A stretch of DNA of 64,000 nucleotides, from NCBI GenBank assembly GCA_030447505.1, contig JAUJOT010000004.1, positions 331,271-395,270 on the forward strand, read 5' to 3'. The notes below the pieces were generated by a model. That model worked only from the letters and a program-made list of their open reading frames with translations. It did no database searches and had not been told where the DNA came from. Origin of the DNA: Solirubrobacteraceae bacterium (GTDB lineage Bacteria > Actinomycetota > Thermoleophilia > Solirubrobacterales > Solirubrobacteraceae). The translations under genes and the position numbers were made by a program. Shown in pieces: positions 41,799 to 50,701 of this stretch (the stretch's first letter is position 1; every line of letters starts with the position of its first letter).

Positions 41799-42491
41799 TC
41801 AGTTGTCGAGCATCGCCACGGCGCGCACCGGCGAGCCTGTTCCCGCACGGATGCGCAGCGGAAAGCCGAAGAACGCGAAGCGGCGGCCGGCGACGGCCTG
41901 CAGGTTGGCGAGGTTCTCGTAGTGCGTCACGCCGTTGCGGCGGCAGAACAGGTGCACGGGATAGATCCGGTCGGCCGGGTTGTCCGGGCTGGGTGAGTCA
42001 ACACCGAAGATCTTCACGCCGTGATCGCCGAGCCACTCGGCCGCTGACTCGTCGAGCCCGGGGTACTGCGTCGTGTACTCGGGCGTCCCGCCGAAGCGCT
42101 CCGCGCTGCCCGTGCGGATCAGCAGCACGTCGCCGCGGCGCAGTTCCGCGGGCGACTCCGCGAGCGCCCGCTCCAGCCGCTGGCCGGTGCAGTACTCGCG
42201 CGGCGCGACGTCGGAGACGTCCAGGCAGGTGCCCTGGCCGCAGAAGGTCTCCAGCGGCATCTGGTCGATCGTCGGCGCGTCCTCGCGCGGGTCGAGGTGG
42301 CTGAGCGCGTCGACGTGGGTGGGACCGTGGTCGCAGAGCTGGATGCCCAGGCTCTGAAACGCGAAGTCGCTGTCGAAGTTCGGAGCGGTGTCGGCGAACG
42401 AGTGGTGCTGCCAGACCTTCGTCTCGAGGTGGCCGGCGTAGACCGGCATGCCGTCGTAGATCTCCTGGGACAGGTCAACAAGCTGCGCCAC
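41799..42491 (-). CDS. Cyclase family protein (kynurenine formamidase-like)
   Basis: A 230-aa protein with the metal-binding motif HGPTHVDALSH near residues 55-65, close to the family HxGTHxDxPxH, and the N-terminal DLSQEIYDGMPVYAGH. The family hydrolyses amides, lactones or acyl groups with a divalent metal. Other blocks are RRGDVLLIRTGSAERF and VKIFGVDSPSPDNP. Second-last gene of the operon. Confidence 0.85.
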   Translation of the reverse strand: MAQLVDLSQEIYDGMPVYAGHLETKVWQHHSFADTAPNFDSDFAFQSLGIQLCDHGPTHVDALSHLDPREDAPTIDQMPLETFCGQGTCLDVSDVAPREYCTGQRLERALAESPAELRRGDVLLIRTGSAERFGGTPEYTTQYPGLDESAAEWLGDHGVKIFGVDSPSPDNPADRIYPVHLFCRRNGVTHYENLANLQAVAGRRFAFFGFPLRIRAGTGSPVRAVAMLDN

Positions 42492-42554
42492 GGGGGCCTC
42501 CCTCTCTCGTCGTCGCCGGCACCGCGCGATGGCGCCGTCGTGAACTGGACGTGC

Positions 42555-43319
42555 TCACCAGGCGGTCCATCCGCCGTCGACGCGCAGCACGGTGCCGTTG
42601 ACGCTCTCCGATGCGTCGCAGGCGAGATAGTGGACGGCGTCGGCGACCTGCTGCACCGTCGCCAGCCGGCCTGTCGGCAGGCGACGGTGGACCTCCTCGC
42701 GGAACTCGGGGTCCTCGAGCATCCCGCGCGTGAGCGGCGTCTCGACGAAGGTCGGCGCGACCGCGTTGACGCGGATGCCGTCGGGGGCCCACTCGACGCC
42801 GAGTGCCTTCGTCAAGCCCTCTACGGCATGCTTGGTTGCGCAGTAGGCGACGCGACCCGGATAGCCGACGGTGCCCATCTGGGAGGAGAGGTTGATGATG
42901 CTTCCGCCGGCGCCGCGGCGCAGCAGCGCGTCGCCGACAGCGCGGCAGGTCGCGAACGTCGCGCGGACGTTGACGTCGAAGAGCGCGTCCCAGTCGGCAA
43001 GCGCGTAGTCGCGCGCCGGGCCGGGCCGGTTCGTGCCGGCGGCGTTGACGCAGACGCGCAGGTCGCCGAGCGCCTGCGCGGCCGCGACCGCACCGGCGAC
43101 CTGCTGCTCGTCGGTCACGTCAGCGACGTGCGCGTGTGCCGTTCCGCCGGCATCGGCGATCGCCGCGGCCGCCGCCTTCAGGTCGGCGGGCGTGCGTGCG
43201 ACGAGCACGACCTCGGCGCCGGCCTGCGCGAGCGCGTGGGCGCAGCCGAGGCCCAGCCCTCGCCCTGCGCCCGTCACGAGGGCGACACGGCCGTCGAGGC
43301 GCCAGCGCACCTCGCTCAT
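42555..43319 (-). CDS. SDR-family oxidoreductase
   Basis: A 254-aa classical SDR. Cofactor motif TGAGRGLGLG near residue 17, NAAGTNRPG, catalytic Ser in IINLSSQMG, Tyr-x3-Lys in YCATKHAVEG near 160, and C-terminal VNGTVLRVDGGW. Probably NAD(P)-dependent oxidation of an alcohol in the operon's pathway. ATG 43319 overlaps the stop of the upstream dehydrogenase gene. Confidence 0.92.
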   Translation of the reverse strand: MSEVRWRLDGRVALVTGAGRGLGLGCAHALAQAGAEVVLVARTPADLKAAAAAIADAGGTAHAHVADVTDEQQVAGAVAAAQALGDLRVCVNAAGTNRPGPARDYALADWDALFDVNVRATFATCRAVGDALLRRGAGGSIINLSSQMGTVGYPGRVAYCATKHAVEGLTKALGVEWAPDGIRVNAVAPTFVETPLTRGMLEDPEFREEVHRRLPTGRLATVQQVADAVHYLACDASESVNGTVLRVDGGWTAW

Positions 43320-44647
43320 CGCGTCTGTGCCGCGCGTTCGAGGCGCATCGTCGCCGTCAGCGCGTGGCCGGCGAAGTGTTCGGCCGTGGAGATCGCGGCG
43401 ACCGCCGGCGCGACGTGACGCGTGCCCTCGGCCGTCAGCTGCTGATACGTGCAGGTCTTGAGGAACTTGCCAACCCACAGCCCGCCGGTGTAGCGCGCGC
43501 CGCGCAGGGTCGGCAGGACGTGGTTGGTCCCGACCGCCTTGTCGCCGTAGGCGACGGTCGCCTCCGCTCCGAGGAACAGAGAGCCGTAGTTGCGCAGGCG
43601 CTTGAGGTATAGCGCCAGCTTGGCGTCCTCGACATGCACCTCGAGGTGCTCGTTGGCGGCCTCGTCGGCGAGTGCGATCGCGGTGTCGTCGTCGTCAACG
43701 ACCGCGATCCACCCGCGGTCGCGCCAGGCCACGCCCGCGACATCCGCCGTCGGCCACGTCACGAGCAGCTCGTCGACCTGTTCGGCGACCGCCCGCGCGA
43801 CGTCCTCGCCGATCGCGATCAGGCCGGCCGGCGAGTTGGGTCCGTGTTCGGCCTGCCCGAGCAGGTCGGCGGCGACGATCCGTGGGTCGGCCGAGCCGTC
43901 GGCGATCACGAGCACCTCCGTCGGTCCGGCGAGCAGGTCGATCCCGACGCGACCGAAGAGCTGGCGCTTGGCCTCGGCGACATAGGCGTTGCCGGCCCCG
44001 ACGAGCATGTCGACCGACGCGATCCCGTCGATCAGGCCGAACGTCATCGCCGCCAGCGCCTGCACGCCGCCGAGGCACAGCACGGCGTCGGCGCCGGACG
44101 TGTGCATGGTGTGCAGCATCGCGGGATGGATCCCGCCGCCGCGCTGCGGGGGCGCACACGCGAGGACCTGCTGCACTCCCGCGACCTTTGCGACGAGCAC
44201 CGTCATGAACGACGAAGCCAGCATCGGATAGCGCCCGCCGGGAACGTACGCCCCGACCGAGGCGACGGGAATATGGCGATGGCCCAGGACGACGCCGGGG
44301 GCCGGCTCCACGCGCAGCTCGTGCATCGTGTCGCGCTGAGCCTGCGCGAACCGGCGAACCTGGTCCTGCGCGAACTCGATGTGCTGCTTGAGCTCGTCGT
44401 CGAGCTGCGACGTGGCGCGCGCGATCTCGTCGCTGGACACGACGAAGCTCTTCGGCGACCAGTCGTCGAGCTCAGCAGACCAGCGGCGCACGGCGTCGAT
44501 GCCGCCGCGCTCGATGTCGCGCAGCATCTCGCTGACCCGCGCGCGCAGCTCGTCGGTCGCCTCGGGCGTGACTGCGTTCGGCGCCTTGAGATAGTTGACT
44601 GAGATCGGCTCTGCCTCGTCTCCGGGCGGGAATCCGGCACTATACAT
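43316..44647 (-). CDS. Histidinol dehydrogenase-family protein (HpsN-like catabolic type)
   Basis: A 443-aa NAD-dependent zinc dehydrogenase. Family blocks: VNYLKAPNAV start, ASVGAYVPGGRYPMLASSFMTVLVAKVAGV, IDLLAGPTEVLVIADGSADPRIVAADLLGQAEHGPNS and THHVLPT-type TNHVLPTLRGARYTGGLWVGKFLKT. The latter ends and the position outside any his operon resemble sulfopropanediol dehydrogenase (HpsN) and related catabolic enzymes more than biosynthetic HisD, but a specific substrate cannot be claimed. ATG 44647 lies inside a palindromic operator candidate. First gene of the operon. Confidence 0.8.
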   Translation of the reverse strand: MYSAGFPPGDEAEPISVNYLKAPNAVTPEATDELRARVSEMLRDIERGGIDAVRRWSAELDDWSPKSFVVSSDEIARATSQLDDELKQHIEFAQDQVRRFAQAQRDTMHELRVEPAPGVVLGHRHIPVASVGAYVPGGRYPMLASSFMTVLVAKVAGVQQVLACAPPQRGGGIHPAMLHTMHTSGADAVLCLGGVQALAAMTFGLIDGIASVDMLVGAGNAYVAEAKRQLFGRVGIDLLAGPTEVLVIADGSADPRIVAADLLGQAEHGPNSPAGLIAIGEDVARAVAEQVDELLVTWPTADVAGVAWRDRGWIAVVDDDDTAIALADEAANEHLEVHVEDAKLALYLKRLRNYGSLFLGAEATVAYGDKAVGTNHVLPTLRGARYTGGLWVGKFLKTCTYQQLTAEGTRHVAPAVAAISTAEHFAGHALTATMRLERAAQTR

Positions 44648-44656
44648 ACGTATGTA
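44643..44656. promoter_or_regulatory. 14-bp palindrome, candidate LacI-type operator
   Basis: TACATACGTATGTA is a perfect palindrome, A/T-rich against its surroundings, in the 45-base gap between the divergent dehydrogenase and LacI genes. Its centre is a CG step, as in most LacI-family operators. It overlaps the proposed dehydrogenase ATG. Confidence 0.65.
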
Positions 44657-44692
44657 GCGCGGTCCAACCTCAGGCGTGGTTGCATTCGAGCC

Positions 44693-45757
44693 GTGAGACC
44701 ACCAGGGCCCCCTATCGACGTTCGTGGGCGTGGGCGCGTCGCCGCGAGGGACGGCGGCCGCCGTCCGACGAGTCACGACGTCGCGCTGGCGGCGGGCGTC
44801 TCGCAGCCGACCGTGTCACGGGCGCTGCGCGGCGACCCGAGCGTCGCCAAGGCGACACGACAGCGCGTTCTCGACACCGCCCAAGCGCTCGGCTACGTCC
44901 CAAGCGAGCGCGGCCGCAGCCTCTCGACGCGGCGCTCCGGACGGATCGGCGTCGTCGTCGAGGATCTCGGCAACCCGTTCTACTTCGAGCTGCTCGATGC
45001 GCTGCACGACCGGCTGGAACGCTCGGACCATCGCATGGTCGTGCTCACCCCCGCCCGCGGGGATCCCGAACGCCTCGAGCGGCTCGTCGACGGCTCGACG
45101 GACGGGGTCGTGCTGACGACCACACTGCTGGACTCCGACTTGCCTGCCCGGCTTCTGGACCGCCACTTCCCGTTCGTGCTGCTCAACCGGATCGTCGACG
45201 GCGTTGCCGCAGACTCATGCTCGGTGGCGAACATCGACGGCGCTGCAACCATCGCCGCCGCGCTCGTACGCCACGGCCACCACTCCATCGGCGCGATCTT
45301 CGGCCCCACGAACACGAGCACCGGGCGCGACCGCGAGATCGGCTTCCGCCAGGAACTCGACAAGCACGGCATCGTTCTCCGTCCCGAATCCACGCGGCGC
45401 GGCACGTTCGTCCACGAGACCGGCCAGCGAGCGATCCACGAGCTCCTCGCCAACAGGCCGCGGCCAACCGCCGTGTTCTGTGCCAACGACGTCATCGCGA
45501 TCGGGGCGCTCAACGCAGCCCGCGCCCTCGACATCCGCGTTCCCGACGAGCTCAGCATCGTCGGCTTCGACGACATCGCGATGGCGTCCTGGGAGGTCTT
45601 CAAGCTGACAACCGTGCGGCAAGACCTGCAGGAGATGTGCAAGACCGCGATCGACCTGCTCCTGGCGCGAATCACCAGACCAGACCGACCGCCACAACAA
45701 CACGTCCTCCAAGCACGCCTCGTCCGCCGCGCCACGCTCACGCAAGCGCCTACCTGA
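44693..45757 (+). CDS. LacI-family transcriptional regulator
   Basis: A 354-aa repressor. The N-terminal helix-turn-helix is THDVA-type SHDVALAAGVSQPTVSRALRGDPSVAKATRQRV near residues 26-60, preceded by about 25 non-conserved residues. The sugar/effector-binding domain begins RIGVVVEDLGNPFY and ends VVGFDDIA-like SIVGFDDIAMASW. GTG 44693 was taken from the divergent spacing. It very probably controls the four-gene operon at 40609-44647. Confidence 0.92.
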   Translation: MRPPGPPIDVRGRGRVAARDGGRRPTSHDVALAAGVSQPTVSRALRGDPSVAKATRQRVLDTAQALGYVPSERGRSLSTRRSGRIGVVVEDLGNPFYFELLDALHDRLERSDHRMVVLTPARGDPERLERLVDGSTDGVVLTTTLLDSDLPARLLDRHFPFVLLNRIVDGVAADSCSVANIDGAATIAAALVRHGHHSIGAIFGPTNTSTGRDREIGFRQELDKHGIVLRPESTRRGTFVHETGQRAIHELLANRPRPTAVFCANDVIAIGALNAARALDIRVPDELSIVGFDDIAMASWEVFKLTTVRQDLQEMCKTAIDLLLARITRPDRPPQQHVLQARLVRRATLTQAPT

Positions 45758-45831
45758 ACGGATCGCGCACCCGTCGATCGCGGAGCGTCCGTCGAAGGCT
45801 CCTTCCCAACGGCAACCTGCATTCGACTTCG

Positions 45832-45866
45832 CAGAGGCCCCCTTCTCGCGCAGAGCAGCGGCTCGG
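45832..45866. repeat. Diverged copy of the 34-bp palindromic repeat
   Basis: CAGAGG-CCCCCTTCTCGCGCAGAGCAGCGGCTCGG in the convergent gap between lacI and ilvA resembles the repeat at 51922-51955, with more changes. The rest of 45758-45885 contains nothing recognised. Confidence 0.35.
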
Positions 45867-45885
45867 GCTTCAGCCGAGAAGGGTG

Positions 45886-47100
45886 TCAGTCGAGGCTCCG
45901 CGCCACGTAGCCGTCGCCTGCGACTGCGTCGAGAACTTGCTGAGCGTGCTCGCGCCCACGGGTCTCCAGCACGAGCTGCACGGCGGTCTCACGAACATGC
46001 AGCTCGACGCCCTCACGGACGTGCTCGACCTCGACGAGGTTGGCACCGGCATCGGCGACGCACGCAAGCAGGCCTGCCAGCGAGCCTGGCCGGTCAGGAA
46101 GGCGCGTGAAGAGCGCCAGCCGCCGCCCGACCTGCGTCTCGTGGCGGCGGGCGACCGCGGCGAGCAGTCCGGCGTCGACGTTGCCACCGGAAAGCACAAC
46201 CACCGTGGTCCCGCGTTGCGCAGGCGCGACGAGGACTTCCAGCAGTGCTGCCACCCCGACGGCTCCTGCCCCCTCCACCACAAGCTTGCTGCGTTCCATC
46301 AACAGCACCATCGCCTCGGCGATCTCGTCCTCGCCCACTGCGACCACGTCATCCAGCCAGTGCGCGATCAGTCCGAGTGTGAGCTCGCCCGGCCGCTTGA
46401 CCGCGATCCCGTCGGCGATCGTCAGCGCCGATGAGACAGCGATGGGTTGGCCTCGTTGTAGCGAGTCGGTGAACGGCGCGCATGCCTCGGCCTGCACGCC
46501 GACGACCTCGACCCCCGGACGGGCTGATTTCACCGCGATCGCGATGCCGCTCGCCAGTCCACCGCCGCCCAGTGGGACGACGACCTTCGCCAGGTCCTCG
46601 ACATCCTCGAGCAGCTCGAGCCCGATCGTGCCCTGGCCGGCCACGACGTCGGCGTCGTCGAAGGGATGCACGAACGCCAGCCCGCCCTCCCGCGCCCGCG
46701 CGGTCGCCGCCGCAAAGCAGTCCTCCAGCGAGTCTCCGATCAGGTGCACCCGCGCACCGAGCGCCGTGCAGCCCTCGATCTTGGCGAGCGGCGCCTGGGC
46801 CGGCATGAAGACCTCGCACGGCACGCCGCGCGCCCGCGCGGCATCAGCCAGCGCCCAGGCATGGTTGCCCGCGCTACCGGCCACGACGCCACGCTCGCAG
46901 CCCGCTCCCAGCGCTGCCAGCTTGTTGAGCGCGCCGCGCAGCTTGAACGAACCAGTGCGCTGCAGGTTCTCAGCCTTCAACAACACCCGCGCGCCACAGC
47001 GCTCCGAAAGCGCCTCCGACTCCAGCACAGGCGTACGCCGCGCCACGTCGCAGACCGCGACGCGCGCCCGCTCAACGTCCGCTGCCACGACGACGCTCAC
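45886..47100 (-). CDS. ilvA: Threonine ammonia-lyase (threonine dehydratase) with ACT domain
   Basis: A 404-aa PLP enzyme converting threonine to 2-oxobutyrate and ammonia. PLP lysine in TGSFKLRGALNK near residue 53, SAGNHAWALA, the glycine loop PLGGGGLASG near 175, and VLSGGNVDAGLL. A C-terminal ACT domain (about residues 325-400, FTRLPDRPGSLAGLLACVADAG) binds a regulatory amino acid. The symbol is used in the generic sense; catabolic TdcB-type use is not excluded. GTG start. Confidence 0.9.
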   Translation of the reverse strand: MSVVVAADVERARVAVCDVARRTPVLESEALSERCGARVLLKAENLQRTGSFKLRGALNKLAALGAGCERGVVAGSAGNHAWALADAARARGVPCEVFMPAQAPLAKIEGCTALGARVHLIGDSLEDCFAAATARAREGGLAFVHPFDDADVVAGQGTIGLELLEDVEDLAKVVVPLGGGGLASGIAIAVKSARPGVEVVGVQAEACAPFTDSLQRGQPIAVSSALTIADGIAVKRPGELTLGLIAHWLDDVVAVGEDEIAEAMVLLMERSKLVVEGAGAVGVAALLEVLVAPAQRGTTVVVLSGGNVDAGLLAAVARRHETQVGRRLALFTRLPDRPGSLAGLLACVADAGANLVEVEHVREGVELHVRETAVQLVLETRGREHAQQVLDAVAGDGYVARSLD

Positions 47101-47339
47101 CGGCCCCCCGGCCTTCCCACATGCTGTGCGGCAGAGTAGGTCAGGAGCGCTTCGGCTGTCGACGGACAGCCGCCGCCCTCGCAGCAGGACTCAACCTTCT
47201 GGCGACAGTCCGCGCACCACCACGCCGAACGCATCCAAAACAGGCGGTGCCCCTGGCCCGTCATCGCGCAGTACACGCCGACCACGATCGCAGCCAGGGC
47301 GGACTTAGCCGACGACCCATTGCCGGCCACACGCGCCAT
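47097..47339 (-). CDS. Small cysteine-rich hypothetical protein
   Basis: An 80-aa frame upstream of ilvA whose stop overlaps the ilvA GTG (GTGA), a coupling pattern. It contains CADCRQKVESCCEGGGCP, six cysteines that could hold a metal, and a hydrophobic segment SALAAIVVGVYCAM. No homolog recognised; it could be a chance frame in G/C-rich DNA. Confidence 0.35.
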   Translation of the reverse strand: MARVAGNGSSAKSALAAIVVGVYCAMTGQGHRLFWMRSAWWCADCRQKVESCCEGGGCPSTAEALLTYSAAQHVGRPGGR

Positions 47340-47588
47340 CGCCTGACCGGCAGTTCCGCATCACCTTGAGATGAACCGCACGACAAGCCCGTCGATGTGG
47401 CGGGACGGCGCACGGCCAGGACGAGCCATCGCGCGCCGCAATGAGCGGCGCGACGCTGCACCCCTCAAACGAGCACCTGCGCTCTCAGCCGGCACAGCAT
47501 GACGCCGCTGGACGCGAACACCGGCGCCGCAGGCACTGCTACACGCGGGCGCGGCCGTTGGACCTCTTCTCCGCCCGATCCGACATCC
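47340..47588. other. Intergenic region
   Basis: No gene, RNA or strong repeat is seen between the small Cys-rich frame and the oxidoreductase gene. Confidence 0.5.
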
Positions 47589-48722
47589 ATGAGCGTCGGC
47601 GCAAATCGCTACGTTCGCGGGATGCCGGCGCGCCCAGAGTCCATAGCCGTCGTCGGCGCGGGCATCGTCGGCCTATCGACGGCGTTCGCGCTTCGGCGAC
47701 GCGGGATCGCGGTACGCATCTACGAGCGCGGCGAGATCGGCGGCGGACAGTCGGCGGGCGGAACGCGCATCTTCCGCCTGAACCACGTGGATCGACGTCT
47801 GGTCGCGCTCGCGTGCACCGCTCGGGAGCTCTGGCTCGGCTGGTAACAGGAGGCCGGCCGCGAACTGCTGGGCCGCAGCGGCGTAGTCGTCGCCGGACCT
47901 ACCGCGGATGGGCGCCTGGCCGGCGTTCTCGAAGCAGGAGGCGATGCGGTCCGCGCCGATACCGACGCGCAGCGGTCGGTGCTGCCTACCCTCGCCGGAC
48001 TCCCAGAGCCGGCGTTCATCGACTGCGGCGGAGGGCCGATCTGGACAGACGCGGCCTTAGCCTGGCTTGCGCGGTCACTCCGCGACGTGCTGACGCGCTC
48101 CGAGGTCCTTGCGCTGACGCGCCACGCGTCGGGAGCGACGGAGGTGGTGACGCCGCACGGCGCCGAGCCGCACCGGTCGGTGATCGTGGCGGCCGGCCAG
48201 GACACGCCCCGGATCGCTGCCACGAGAGGTGTGATCGTTCCGGTCGAGCAGACACTTCACGCGCGCGGCACGTTCGCCCTCCGTGCCCGGAACGCAGAAG
48301 TCCTCGCGGCCATCCAGGACTCGACCGGGCATTACGGGCACGCGGTCTACGGAAGTCCATTGCCCGACGGCGAACACTACGCGATCGGGCTCAGCGGCGA
48401 CGAGGGTGAGCTGGACCCATCCGCCAATTCACTGACAGCGATCCGGACCGTTCGCGAAGGGCTCGTGGAGTACGTCGAACGGGCAATGCCCGGAGTCGAC
48501 CCAGACCCCGTCGCCTGGACCAACTGCTGGGTCACCCGGCTCCCGTGGGGTAGCGACGCCGTCGCGTGTTACACCGACGGCACGAACCTCTTCATCGCCG
48601 GGCACAACCTCTTCAAGCACGCCCCGGCGCTCGGCGAGCTCCTGGCCGCCGCCGCGCAAGACGACAAGTTCCCGGCCGACTTGAGCGACGCCCGCAGGCT
48701 CGGCAGCACCTCCACGGCATGA
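47589..48722 (+). pseudogene. FAD-dependent (DAO-type) oxidoreductase with an in-frame stop
   Basis: D-amino-acid-oxidase-like flavoprotein. VVGAGIVGLSTAFALRRRG binds FAD; GAGQSAGG-type GGGQSAGGTRIFRLNH follows. After ELWLGW a TAA at 47844-47846 interrupts, and the same frame resumes QEAGRELLGRSGVVV and continues through SVIVAAGQDTPRIA and YTDGTNLFIAGHNLFKHAPALGELLA to 48722. A single substitution explains the break, with no frameshift. ATG 47589 or 47622 is the start. Substrate unknown; proximity to threonine dehydratase hints at amino-acid use. Confidence 0.8.
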
Positions 48723-48792
48723 ACCCAGGAGCGGGCCTGAGCGACCGCTGGCAGAGTTTCGCTTCTCGCCCCCAGTGCACAAGCGTCCGCGC

Positions 48793-49044
48793 TCAGCGAT
48801 CCGAGAGCTCCCGATCCTCCGCGATCCGCGCAACGCCCTGCGATGTGAGCGCCCACGCACCGTCGTTGGGCGACACCACCAGCCCCTGCCGCTCCAGCGC
48901 ACTCAGGTTCAGCGGCGTTCGCATGTCGCCGCGCCCTCGGCCGATGTCCGCGTCGACGTCGGCGATCGCGACCGGGATGTCGGCCTTCCCGCCCGAGCGG
49001 TCCCACAGACAACGGAGCACGTGGGCGAGGTCGCGTTGACTCAC
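48793..49044 (-). CDS. Small winged-helix-like protein
   Basis: An 83-aa protein from GTG 49044. RDLAHVLRCLWDRSGGKADIPVAIADVD and NLSALERQGLVVSPNDGAWALTSQG fit a winged-helix DNA-binding domain like those in restriction-associated or MarR-type regulators. It ends 70 bases from the oxidoreductase and starts 55 bases from an IS3-family element. Confidence 0.5.
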   Translation of the reverse strand: MSQRDLAHVLRCLWDRSGGKADIPVAIADVDADIGRGRGDMRTPLNLSALERQGLVVSPNDGAWALTSQGVARIAEDRELSDR

Positions 49045-49261
49045 ACGTCGATAGTCACAGGTCCAGTGCTCCTCCTCGCGTGGGAGGAGCCGTCGCTGTG
49101 GCGTGACCCCGGTGGTTCGGTCCGGTGCTTGTGAGAGTACTTCTCGCCCACGATCATGGGCAGCGAGGACTCCAACGCATGAAGCGACGCAGGCACACTC
49201 CCGAGCAGGTCATCCGCAAGCTGCGCGAGGCGGAGCGGATGCTGAGCGAGGGCAAGACGAT

Positions 49262-50701
49262 GGTGCCGTCCCAGGCGCTGGGGGAATCGTAGGGCGGGCG
49301 TAGCCTCCGCTTTGACCGACAAGTCGAAGCTGATGGAGGTACGCCCGCATGAAGAAGGTAGTCCCCAGCGAGCGGCTGCGCCGCGAGCTTGATGATGTCC
49401 TTGCCGCCATCGGCGAGGAGCAGGATCCGATCGAGGCGGTCGCGCGGCTCGGTGCGCGGCTGATCCTCCAGCAGGCGCTGGAGGACGAGGTGACCGAGTT
49501 CGTCGGCCGCGGGCGCTACGAGCGCGCCGGCGGCGGCGAGGAGGTGATCTACCGCAATGGGTTCGCCGAGCCCTCGACGGTGCGCACGACGAGCGGCCCG
49601 ACGGTGATCGAGCGCCCGCGCGTGCGTGACGCAACCGCCGTTGGGTTCGAGTCGCAGGTGCTCGGCAAGGGCGTCGCGCGGACGCACGCGTTGGAGGCGT
49701 TGGTGATCTGCAGCTTCCTGCGCGGCCTGTCGGTGCGTGACGTCGAGGCCGCGCTAGAGGAGTGCTTCGGCGAGCAGGTGATCGCCAAGTCGACCGTCGC
49801 GCGGGTCTGCAAGGACGTCGCCGACCGCTACGCGGCCTGGTGCCAGCGCGACCTCTCGGTGCACGATCTCGTCTATTGCTATCTCGACGCGATCTACCTC
49901 AAGCTCAGGCCGACCGACGAGCCGGCCGAGGGCGTGCTGGTCGCCTGGGGGATCACGCTGGAGGGCCAGAAGGTGCTGCTCGGGCTGCAACTCGGATCCA
50001 GGGAGAGCTACGAGTCGTGGCTTGACTTCGGGCGCGATCTCAAGGCCCGCGGGATGCGAGCGCCGGCGTTGATCGTGGCCGACGGCGCAGCCGGGATCTG
50101 GAAGGCCACCAGGGAGCTGTTCGAGCACGCGGCCGAGCAGCGCTGCACCGTCCACGCGCTGCGGAATCTCACGTCCAAGCTGCCCGAGCGACTGCACCGC
50201 GAAGTCAAAGCCCGCTACTGGCAGGTCCTCGACGACGCCGTCTCGGCCGCCGAGGCGAAGGCCGGACTGCTGGCCCTGGCCGGCGACTACCGCACCGCCT
50301 ACCCGTCGGCGATGCGCGTCATTGACGACAACATCGACCAGCTCGTGGCGCATCTGCGCTTCCCACTCGAGCACCGCAAGCGCACCAGGAGCACAAACCT
50401 GCTCGAGCGCACGTTCGTGGAGGTCCGCCGGCGGACGAAGATCATCGGCCGCTTCCCGGGCGAGACCTCGGCACTGTCGCTGATCTGGGCCGTCCTGGAG
50501 CTCGCCAGCCGCGGCTGGCGCGGCATCACCATGACCCCCAGGCCGTCGCGCAGATCGAACGCGTCCGCCGCGGCCAAAGCCCCCGCACCGACGTTTCCAC
50601 CGCCCTTGCCGCTCAGGAGGTGATTGCGGCGTGAAGTAAAATTCACTCACACACCGCGGAAGCTACGCCCACCGCGTTTCCCCACTCCCTGGGACGCCAC
50701 C
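49262..50701 (+). mobile_element. IS256-family insertion sequence (type 1)
   Basis: 1440 bp with imperfect inverted ends GGTGCCGTCCCAGGC and ...GGGACGCCACC and a perfect 8-bp target duplication AAGACGAT (49254-49261 and 50702-50709). It carries one intact transposase. Inserted in the same orientation as the IS3 host element. Confidence 0.93.
49349..50623 (+). CDS. IS256-family (Mutator-type) transposase
   Basis: A 424-aa DDE transposase. RVARGQ-like FLRGLSVRDVEAALEECFG, first Asp in YCYLDAIYLKLR, second Asp in ALIVADGAAGIWKA and Glu in STNLLERTFVEVRRRTKIIGRFP. A GGAGG ribosome site at about 49336 precedes ATG 49349. Fully open, so likely active; the C-terminus is basic and Pro/Ala-rich. Confidence 0.95.
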   Translation: MKKVVPSERLRRELDDVLAAIGEEQDPIEAVARLGARLILQQALEDEVTEFVGRGRYERAGGGEEVIYRNGFAEPSTVRTTSGPTVIERPRVRDATAVGFESQVLGKGVARTHALEALVICSFLRGLSVRDVEAALEECFGEQVIAKSTVARVCKDVADRYAAWCQRDLSVHDLVYCYLDAIYLKLRPTDEPAEGVLVAWGITLEGQKVLLGLQLGSRESYESWLDFGRDLKARGMRAPALIVADGAAGIWKATRELFEHAAEQRCTVHALRNLTSKLPERLHREVKARYWQVLDDAVSAAEAKAGLLALAGDYRTAYPSAMRVIDDNIDQLVAHLRFPLEHRKRTRSTNLLERTFVEVRRRTKIIGRFPGETSALSLIWAVLELASRGWRGITMTPRPSRRSNASAAAKAPAPTFPPPLPLRR

